Below, piece after piece: positions 57,797 to 64,000 of a stretch of DNA of 64,000 nucleotides (positions are counted from its first letter, which is position 1; every line of letters begins with the position of its first letter). Source of the DNA: Celeribacter sp. HF31 (lineage in GTDB: Bacteria; Pseudomonadota; Alphaproteobacteria; Rhodobacterales; Rhodobacteraceae); NCBI RefSeq assembly GCF_011806455.1, contig NZ_JAATOT010000001.1, forward strand, positions 372,001 to 436,000. Reading direction: 5' to 3'. The position numbers and the translations under genes were made by a program. The notes beneath the pieces were generated by a model. That model had not been told where the DNA came from. It saw nothing but the letters and a program-made list of their open reading frames with translations, and did no database searches.

Positions 57797-58954
57797 ATGT
57801 TCGGTCTGAAACTTTCCCATCTCGTCGCGGGCGCCGTCGCCGTTCTTTTGGGCTATACCAGCAGCGTCGCGATCATCTTTCAGGCCATCGACGTGCTGGG
57901 CGCGACACAGGCGCAGGCGAACAGTTGGATGCTGGCGCTGGGCCTCGGGATGGGGATCAGCGGGCTGGTCCTGTCGCTGCGCTACAAAATGCCGATCCTC
58001 ACCGCCTGGTCCACACCCGGCGCCGCCCTTTTGGTCATCAGTCTTGACGGCGTGCCCATGGCGCAGGCGATCGGGGCTTTCGTGTTTTGTGCGGTGCTTT
58101 TGACGCTCACGGGCCTCACCGGCTGGTTCGAAAAGCTGTCGCATCTGATCCCCGACGCGCTGGGCAATGCCATGCTTGCGGGGATTCTCTTTCGCTTCGG
58201 CTTGGAGATTTTCACCTCCATGGAGGAGAACCTGATCCTCGTGGCGTTGATGTGCGCGACCTACCTCGCTGGGCGCCGCTTTTTCGCCCGTTTCGCCATT
58301 CCGATGGTCTTGCTCATCGGCATCGTCTTTTGCGCCCTCACTGGCGCCTTTGACACCACGCAGCATGTGAATTTCGAGATCGCCAAGCCGGTGTTCATCC
58401 TGCCCGAATTCACGCTGGCGACGCTGATCGGCATCGGCCTGCCGCTTTATATCGTCACCATGACCTCGCAAAACGTCCCCGGCGTGGTGACGCTCAAGGC
58501 GGCGGGCTATGAGCCGCCGGTGTCCTCCGCGATCACTGTCACCGGCCTCACCTCCCTAATCCTCGCGCCCTTCGGGGGCTATGCCTTCAACCTCGCGGCG
58601 ATCACGGCGGCGATCTGTGCGGGGCCGGAGGCGGACGACAACCCGGCGACGCGCTATAAGGCGGTGGTGGTCGCGGGCGTGCTCTATTCCATCGTCGGGC
58701 TTCTGGGCGCGGCGGTGATCAGCCTCTTCGTCATCGCACCGAAAGCTCTGGTGGTCACGGTCGCGGGGCTGGCACTTTTGAACACCATCGCGGCGAGCCT
58801 CACCGGCGCGCTCAAGGAGGCGGACCAACGCGAAGCGGGGCTTGTGACCTTTATGACCACAGTGTCGGGTATCAGCTTTTTCGGCATCGGTGCGCCGCTC
58901 TGGGCGCTGGTGTTTGGCGGGCTGACGTCTTTGATCCTTACGCGAAAGGCATGA
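57797..58954 (+). CDS. benE: BenE-family benzoate/H+ symporter
   Basis: 385-residue carrier of the benzoate:H+ symporter family with about 12 spans. Marks: AGAVAVLLGYTSSVAIIFQAI, MPILTAWSTPGAALLVI, PLYIVTMTSQNVPGVVTLKAAGY and LAPFGGYAFNLAAITAAICAG. The start is ATG 57797. No benzoate catabolic gene lies in the window, so the true substrate may be another aromatic or purine-like acid. Probably repressed by the divergent XRE-cupin regulator. Confidence 0.92.
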   Translation: MFGLKLSHLVAGAVAVLLGYTSSVAIIFQAIDVLGATQAQANSWMLALGLGMGISGLVLSLRYKMPILTAWSTPGAALLVISLDGVPMAQAIGAFVFCAVLLTLTGLTGWFEKLSHLIPDALGNAMLAGILFRFGLEIFTSMEENLILVALMCATYLAGRRFFARFAIPMVLLIGIVFCALTGAFDTTQHVNFEIAKPVFILPEFTLATLIGIGLPLYIVTMTSQNVPGVVTLKAAGYEPPVSSAITVTGLTSLILAPFGGYAFNLAAITAAICAGPEADDNPATRYKAVVVAGVLYSIVGLLGAAVISLFVIAPKALVVTVAGLALLNTIAASLTGALKEADQREAGLVTFMTTVSGISFFGIGAPLWALVFGGLTSLILTRKA

Positions 58955-58956
58955 AA

Positions 58957-58983
58957 AAAGCCCCGCCGATGTGGCGGGGCTTT
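58957..58983. terminator. Terminator between benE and pyc
   Basis: Perfect 11-bp stem AAAGCCCCGCC (58957-58967) and GGCGGGGCTTT (58973-58983) with a 5-base loop, 2 bases after the benE stop. The A/T arms make it usable from both directions. Confidence 0.92.
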
Positions 58984-59015
58984 CCAATTTTCGTGCCCGT
59001 TTTCGTTCCAGATGC

Positions 59016-62000
59016 TTACTCGAATTCGACCAGCAAATCCTTGGCGTCGATCTGGGCGCCCGGGGTGACATGGGCGGCCTTGACCGTGCCGTCCTGATCG
59101 GCGGTGATCGAGGTTTCCATCTTCATCGCTTCGATGGTCAAAAGCACATCGCCTTTCTTCACCGACTGCCCGGCCACGACCGCAACCGTGGCCACAACAC
59201 CCGGCATCGGCGCGCCGACGTGTTTCGGGTTGCCGAGTTCTGCCTTGGCGTTGGCCACCACCGAAGAGGCGGCGGAGCGGTCCTTGACGCGCACGGTACG
59301 CGGCTGGCCGTTCAGCTCGAAAAAGACTTTGACCTCGCCAATCTCATTGGGGTCCGACACCGCCTGACAGCGGATCTCAAGCGTCACGCCCGGATCAATC
59401 GAGGCAGAAATCTCTTCGCCCTCCTGCATGCCGTAGAAGAAGTTCTGCGTCGGCAGCACCCGCACCGGCCCGTATTGCTCGTGGCGGGTGACGTAATCGG
59501 TGAAGACCTTCGGATACATCAGGTAGCCGTTGAAATCCTCGTCGTCGAAGTCGACATCCGGGAATTTCGCCGCCAGTTCCGCCCGCAGCTCCGCAAAATC
59601 AGCCGGGGGCAGGTGCTTGCCGGGACGTTCGGTGTTGGGTTTTTCCTTGCCCAGAACCTTCTTGATGATCTTGTCGGGGAAACCACCCGGGGGTTGGCCC
59701 AGGTTGCCGCGCATCATGTCGACAACAGAGTCCGGGAAGGCGACGTCATGCTTCGGATCCTCGACCTGATCGCGCGTGAGGCCCTGGGAGACCATCATCA
59801 AAGCCATGTCGCCGACCACTTTCGACGACGGCGTCACTTTGACGATGTCGCCGAACATCATGTTCACGTCGGCATAAGACTGCGCCACCTCATGCCAGCG
59901 CTCTTCGAGACCCAACGAGCGGGCCTGCGCCTTGAGGTTGGTGAACTGGCCACCGGGCATCTCGTGCAGGTAGACCTCGGAAGCAGGGGCTGCGAGGCCG
60001 CTCTCAAACGCCTTGTACTGACCGCGCACGGCTTCCCAGTAGTTCGACATTTCGCGGATCGCCGCGATGTCCAGACCTGTGTCGCGCTCGGTGAACCGCG
60101 TGGCCTCAACGATAGACCCCAGGCACGCTTGCGATGTACCGCCGGAGAAAGCATCCATGGCCGCGTCCACCGCATCCACGCCCGCGTCAGCGGCGGCGAG
60201 GATGGTGGCGGCGGCGGCGCCCGAGGTGTCATGGGTGTGGAAATGGATCGGCAGGCCGACCTCTTCTTTCAACGCCTTGACCAACTGACGCGCCTGCGCC
60301 GGTTTCAACAGGCCTGCCATGTCCTTGAGCCCCAGCACATGGGCGCCCGCGGCTTTCAGGTCCTGACCCATTTTGACGTAGTACTTGAGGTCGTATTTCG
60401 ACCGTGCCGGATCGAACAAATCCCCAGTGTAGCAAATCGTGCCTTCACAGACCTTGCCGCTCTCGATCACCGCATCCATCGCGACGCGCATGTTCTCGAC
60501 CCAGTTGAGGCTGTCGAACACACGGAACACATCGACGCCGGTCTCGGCGGCCTGACGCACGAATTCCTGCACCACGTTGTCCGGGTAGTTGGTGTAGCCG
60601 ACGCCGTTCGAGGCGCGCAACAGCATTTGCGTCATGATGTTGGGCATGCGCTCGCGAATGTCGCGCAGACGCTGCCACGGGCATTCCTGCAAGAAGCGAT
60701 AGGCCACGTCAAAGGTCGCGCCGCCCCAGCATTCGACCGAGAACAGCCCAGACAGGTTGGCCGCATAGGCAGGCGCCGCGTTGATCATGTCAATCGACCG
60801 CATCCGGGTCGCCAAAAGCGATTGGTGCCCGTCGCGCATCGTGGTGTCGGTGATCAAAAGCTGTTTCTGCGCCAGCATCCAATCGGCCACCGCCTGCGCG
60901 CCTTCAGTCTCAAGCAACTGACGGGTGCCTGCCGCCGGGGTCTCCACTTTGAGCTGCGGCACCACGGGTTTGCGCGCATCTGCGGCGGGTTTCGCGCGGC
61001 CAAGCGTCTCCGGGTGACCGTTCACCGTGATGTCGGCGAGATAGGTCAGGATTTTCGTGGCCCGGTCACGGCGCGGTTTGAAATCGAACAGCTCCGGCGT
61101 CGTGTCGATGAATTTCGTGGTGTATTCATTCGACAGGAACGTCGGGTGTTTCAAAAGGTTCTCGACGAAAGCGATGTTGGTCGACACGCCGCGAATACGG
61201 AATTCGCGCAGCGCCCGGTCCATCCGCGCAATCGCGGCCTCGGGCGTGCGCGCCCAGGCGGTCACTTTCGTGAGCAAGCTGTCGTAATAGCGCGTGATCA
61301 CCGCACCCGAATAGGCCGTGCCGCCGTCCAAACGGATGCCCATGCCAGTGGCCGAGCGATAGGTGGTGATGCGGCCATAGTCGGGGATGAAGTTGTTGGT
61401 CGGGTCCTCGGTCGTCACACGGGTCTGAAGCGCATGGCCGTCGAGTTTCACGTCATATTGGCTGGCCACGCCGGTGGCTTCCATCAGAGATTTGCCCTCG
61501 GCAATCAGGATCTGCGCCCGGACGATGTCGATGCCGGTGACTTCCTCGGTGACAGTGTGCTCCACCTGCACGCGGGGGTTCACCTCGATGAAGTAGAACT
61601 TGCCGCTTTCCATATCCATCAGGAATTCGACGGTGCCGGCGCATTCGTAATTCACGTGCTCACAGATGCGCTTGCCCAGATGACACAGCTCTTCGCGCTG
61701 CGCAGGCGAGAGGAAGGGGGCAGGGGCGCGTTCCACGACTTTCTGGTTGCGGCGCTGCACCGAGCAATCGCGCTCGTAGAGGTGGTAGATGTTGCCGTGC
61801 TGATCGCCGAGGATTTGCACCTCGACGTGACGCGCCTTGATGATCATCTTCTCGAGGTAGCCCTCGCCATTGCCAAAGGCGGCTTCGGCCTCGCGGCGGC
61901 CCTCTTTGACCTTTTCCTCAAGCTCTTCGACATTGTTGATCGGACGCATGCCGCGCCCGCCGCCGCCCCAGGAGGCCTTGAGCATCAGCGGAAAGCCGAT

Positions 62001-62459
62001 CTCTGCGGCTTCCTTGCGGATTGCGTCAAAGTCGTCGCCCAAGACCTCAGTGGCCGGGATCACCGGCACGTCGGCTTCGATGGCCACCTTGCGCGCGGAG
62101 GCCTTGTCGCCCAGCTGGCGCATGGTCTTGGCTTTCGGACCGATGAAGGTGATGCCCGCCGCCGTACAGGCATCGACGAAATCGGGGTTTTCAGAGAGGA
62201 GGCCGTAGCCCGGGTGGATCGCATCTGCGCCCGACAGTTTGGCAACGCGGATGATCTCTTCGATGGAGAGATAGGCCGCCACCGGCCCCATGCCCTCGCC
62301 GATCTTATAGGCTTCATCCGCCTTGAAGCGGTGCAGCGACAGCTTGTCCTCTTCGGCATAGATCGCGACGGTGCGTTTCCCCATCTCGTTGGCGGCACGC
62401 ATCACGCGGATCGCAATTTCGCCCCGGTTCGCGATCAGGACTTTCTGGAAATCGGCCAT
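59016..62459 (-). CDS. pyc: Pyruvate carboxylase
   Basis: 1147-residue biotin enzyme that makes oxaloacetate from pyruvate for the TCA cycle. N-terminal biotin carboxylase (about 1-460): KVLIANRGEIAIRVMRAANE, LMLKASWGGGGRGMRPINNVEE, FIEVNPRVQVEHTVTEEVTG. Carboxyltransferase barrel (about 530-820): TTMRDGHQSLLATRMR, ECWGGATFDVAYRFLQE, HFHTHDTSGAAAATIL. A PYC_OADA domain follows, then the biotinyl domain with TIEAMKMETS (biotin Lys1113). All domains are present and the length is normal. The 250 bases upstream (to 62709) should hold its promoter. Anaplerosis by pyc fits heterotrophic roseobacters. Confidence 0.97.
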   Translation of the reverse strand: MADFQKVLIANRGEIAIRVMRAANEMGKRTVAIYAEEDKLSLHRFKADEAYKIGEGMGPVAAYLSIEEIIRVAKLSGADAIHPGYGLLSENPDFVDACTAAGITFIGPKAKTMRQLGDKASARKVAIEADVPVIPATEVLGDDFDAIRKEAAEIGFPLMLKASWGGGGRGMRPINNVEELEEKVKEGRREAEAAFGNGEGYLEKMIIKARHVEVQILGDQHGNIYHLYERDCSVQRRNQKVVERAPAPFLSPAQREELCHLGKRICEHVNYECAGTVEFLMDMESGKFYFIEVNPRVQVEHTVTEEVTGIDIVRAQILIAEGKSLMEATGVASQYDVKLDGHALQTRVTTEDPTNNFIPDYGRITTYRSATGMGIRLDGGTAYSGAVITRYYDSLLTKVTAWARTPEAAIARMDRALREFRIRGVSTNIAFVENLLKHPTFLSNEYTTKFIDTTPELFDFKPRRDRATKILTYLADITVNGHPETLGRAKPAADARKPVVPQLKVETPAAGTRQLLETEGAQAVADWMLAQKQLLITDTTMRDGHQSLLATRMRSIDMINAAPAYAANLSGLFSVECWGGATFDVAYRFLQECPWQRLRDIRERMPNIMTQMLLRASNGVGYTNYPDNVVQEFVRQAAETGVDVFRVFDSLNWVENMRVAMDAVIESGKVCEGTICYTGDLFDPARSKYDLKYYVKMGQDLKAAGAHVLGLKDMAGLLKPAQARQLVKALKEEVGLPIHFHTHDTSGAAAATILAAADAGVDAVDAAMDAFSGGTSQACLGSIVEATRFTERDTGLDIAAIREMSNYWEAVRGQYKAFESGLAAPASEVYLHEMPGGQFTNLKAQARSLGLEERWHEVAQSYADVNMMFGDIVKVTPSSKVVGDMALMMVSQGLTRDQVEDPKHDVAFPDSVVDMMRGNLGQPPGGFPDKIIKKVLGKEKPNTERPGKHLPPADFAELRAELAAKFPDVDFDDEDFNGYLMYPKVFTDYVTRHEQYGPVRVLPTQNFFYGMQEGEEISASIDPGVTLEIRCQAVSDPNEIGEVKVFFELNGQPRTVRVKDRSAASSVVANAKAELGNPKHVGAPMPGVVATVAVVAGQSVKKGDVLLTIEAMKMETSITADQDGTVKAAHVTPGAQIDAKDLLVEFE

Positions 62460-62641
62460 GGCAAGCTTCCCCTCTTGCTGTTTTTCACATCAGGTTAGTG
62501 ATTTCTGCACTGCAGTAAATCCCTTTAGCGCGCCACATGTGGGGCTGGCAGAAGATTTGCGACGTCAGGCTGCGATTTTTGATGTGATGGGGGCGGGAAA
62601 TGGCCGGGTTTGCAATTTTTGCAGAAAAAAATGGGGGATTA

Positions 62642-62675
62642 GCAAAGGCCCGGGCGGTGGAGGCCGGGCCTTTGC
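62642..62675 (-). terminator. Hairpin terminator of the MFS gene
   Basis: Perfect 12-bp stem GCAAAGGCCCGG (62642-62653) with CCGGGCCTTTGC (62664-62675). On the minus strand a T-run comes about 10 bases after the stem. It separates the MFS gene from pyc. Confidence 0.7.
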
Positions 62676-62709
62676 AAAGCGGTTTCGCAGGAATCAGAGG
62701 GGCAGAATG

Positions 62710-64000
62710 TCAGCTTTCGCGCGACCGGAGCGGGATTTCGCGCAAGAACACGGCCAAGACCAAACCGACCAGCGCAAGGGCGGCGGCGATCCAGTAGACC
62801 GGATGCAGGGCGACGGAAATCGTCTGGCCAATCAGATCGCGCGTGGCCTCGGGAAGCTGCGCCAACATCTGAGGCCCAAGTTCGGCGACATTGGCCAATC
62901 CACCCGCCGGACCATCGACCGAGGCTTCGACATTGGCCTCGGTCATCATGGTCGCCATCCGGCTGGCAAAGAGGGCGCCAAAGAGCGCGACGGCGATGGA
63001 GCCGCCGACCTGACGGAACATCAATCCCGCCGCTGTGGCGGTGCCGATCTGTTCGCGCGGCACAGCGTTTTGCACGGCGGTGGTCACCACCGGGAAAATA
63101 CAGCCCATGCCCGCGCCAAGTCCCGTCAAAGACAGCCAGAGCGACCAGGAGTGCATGTCCGGCGACAGCCGTGTGAGCGAGACAAGTGCCACCGTGGCCA
63201 GGCTCAGCCCGATCACCGGCAAAAGGCGATAGCGCCCGGTGCGGCTCATATATTGGCCGGAGAGGGTCGAGGCGATGAGGATGCCGAAGGTCATCGGAAT
63301 GAGTTGCAGCCCGGATTGCGTCGCGGTCGCGCCCTTCGCCATTTGCAGAAACACCGGGATGAAGGTCAGCGCCCCGAACATCAGCGCGCCGGTGACGAAA
63401 GAGATCGCCGAGGTGATGGTGAAGACATTCATCTTGAACAGGCCGATCGGCAGGATCGGCTCGGAGGCCTTTTGCTCGATCGCGACAAACCCGAGGGTTG
63501 AGATGAGAAACAGCGCCATGAGCGACAGGCCGATGGGGGAGGTGAGGCCGAATTCCTTGCCGCCCAGAGCGGTCAAAAGCACGATGGACGACAGCGACAG
63601 CGTGAGTGCGACGGCGCCCGCGTAGTCTACTTTGTGCTGCACGCGACGCCCCAAGGGTTTGAAGCCAAAAACAAACCCCGCGAGAGCCAGCGCGCCGAAG
63701 GGCAGGTTGATGTAGAAAATCCAGTGCCAGGACAGCGTGTCGACGAACCAGCCACCTAACAGAGGCCCGGCGACAGAAGAGACGCCGAAAACGCCCGCAA
63801 AGACGCCCTGAATCTTGCCACGTTCCTTGGGCGGGATCACGTCGCCGATGATCGACAGCGCCAAAACGAAGAGCCCGCCACCGCCAAGCCCCTGAAGTGC
63901 GCGGGCGGCGATGAGAAAGCCCATCGAATTTGCCAGACCGCATAGAATGGAGCCGGTCAGGAACAGAGTCACCGAAAAGATCACCACATTGCGCCGCCCG
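62710..64000 (-). CDS. DHA2-type (EmrB-like) MFS transporter, 5' end outside window
   Basis: About 430 residues seen; the frame is open to the window edge (GRRNVVIFSVTLFLTGSILCG), so the N-terminal two helices are missing. It has motif C/D-like GVFGVSSVAGPLLGGWFVDTLSWHWIFYINLP, the hallmark of 14-span DHA2 drug/H+ antiporters. Many helices follow, then an extra-cytoplasmic loop near the C-terminus (EANVEASVDGPAGGLANVAELG). Likely exports drugs or other hydrophobic compounds. Partner membrane-fusion protein not in view. Confidence 0.93.
   Translation of the reverse strand, partial: GRRNVVIFSVTLFLTGSILCGLANSMGFLIAARALQGLGGGGLFVLALSIIGDVIPPKERGKIQGVFAGVFGVSSVAGPLLGGWFVDTLSWHWIFYINLPFGALALAGFVFGFKPLGRRVQHKVDYAGAVALTLSLSSIVLLTALGGKEFGLTSPIGLSLMALFLISTLGFVAIEQKASEPILPIGLFKMNVFTITSAISFVTGALMFGALTFIPVFLQMAKGATATQSGLQLIPMTFGILIASTLSGQYMSRTGRYRLLPVIGLSLATVALVSLTRLSPDMHSWSLWLSLTGLGAGMGCIFPVVTTAVQNAVPREQIGTATAAGLMFRQVGGSIAVALFGALFASRMATMMTEANVEASVDGPAGGLANVAELGPQMLAQLPEATRDLIGQTISVALHPVYWIAAALALVGLVLAVFLREIPLRSRES

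Noticed and set aside
58971-62498. Very long open frame (over 1100 codons) on the plus strand opposite pyc
   Set aside because: It is the antisense shadow of the GC-rich pyruvate carboxylase gene. The minus strand has all biotin carboxylase, carboxyltransferase and biotinyl motifs, and the plus-strand product is a His/Arg-rich sequence with no family pattern.
1-64000. CRISPR arrays, insertion sequences, prophage or integron genes
   Set aside because: No regularly spaced repeats, transposase, integrase or phage structural motifs were seen in the translations or at boundaries; the two tRNA-Gly copies and the nusB duplication are not flanked by such genes.

Overview
The window is an ordinary chromosomal stretch of an alphaproteobacterium, most likely a member of the Rhodobacteraceae / Roseobacter group. 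The evidence is the coding style (GC-rich, with many ATGA start/stop overlaps) and a characteristic gene set: the fdxA-carD pair, a Suv3-type helicase next to an S4 protein, MmcB, HlyU-family and DUF6476-type proteins, RibBX in the rib/nusB cluster, and a tRNA-His with A73 and no encoded G-1. I saw no phage genes, transposase, integrase, CRISPR array or plasmid-type replication gene.

Layout. 1-5.8 kb: the 3' end of rpoD, a few small genes, a Stf0-type sulfotransferase, a divergent qorB-like reductase / HxlR regulator pair, and YjbQ. 5.9-15.6 kb: the nrdR-ribD / ribE-x-ribBX-ribH-nusB riboflavin cluster, split by an oppositely transcribed capsule cluster (KpsC-like, Wza-like, KpsS-like). 15.7-19.2 kb: an acyltransferase, a 6S RNA candidate on the minus strand, mmcB, tRNA-His and a 36-residue membrane protein. 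19.4-23.3 kb: a divergent DUF6476-like/rluD pair, rpoH, an oxidoreductase, and a strongly folded RNA ending in a terminator. 23.3-30.8 kb: peptidases, hydrolases and small membrane proteins. 30.8-36 kb: Suv3-type helicase, S4 protein, fdxA, carD. 36-38 kb: a LuxR-type regulator fused to an alpha/beta-hydrolase domain that has lost catalytic residues. 38-42 kb: cobS/cobT and a Kef-type antiporter. 42-47.6 kb: a 973-residue GspL/PilM-PilP-like envelope protein, a glycosyltransferase-like protein, a dienelactone hydrolase and tRNA-Tyr. 47.8-54.1 kb: rlmB and the his genes hisB-hisH-hisA-hisF-hisE with unrelated genes interspersed. 54.2-64 kb: a degenerate receiver protein, two tRNA-Gly genes, an SQR/NDH-2-like flavoprotein, an XRE-cupin/BenE pair with a striking operator array, pyruvate carboxylase, and the 3' part of a DHA2-type efflux gene.

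The genes mostly serve core metabolism: riboflavin, histidine, the lower cobalamin pathway, anaplerosis, and sigma factor and RNA functions. A surface-polysaccharide theme runs through kpsC/wza/kpsS, the acyltransferase and possibly the glycosyltransferase. The capsule ABC transporter is not in the window.

Most worth following up: the structured RNA with a 17-codon ORF at 22.98-23.31 kb; the LuxR/alpha-beta-hydrolase pseudoenzyme; the GspL/PilM-PilP-like hybrid with four PKxRP motifs; the KpsC-like protein with a shortened N-terminal half; the 36-residue membrane protein with its own palindrome and terminator; and the three-box operator between the XRE-cupin regulator and benE. All functional calls come from reading motifs by eye. 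No database search was run.
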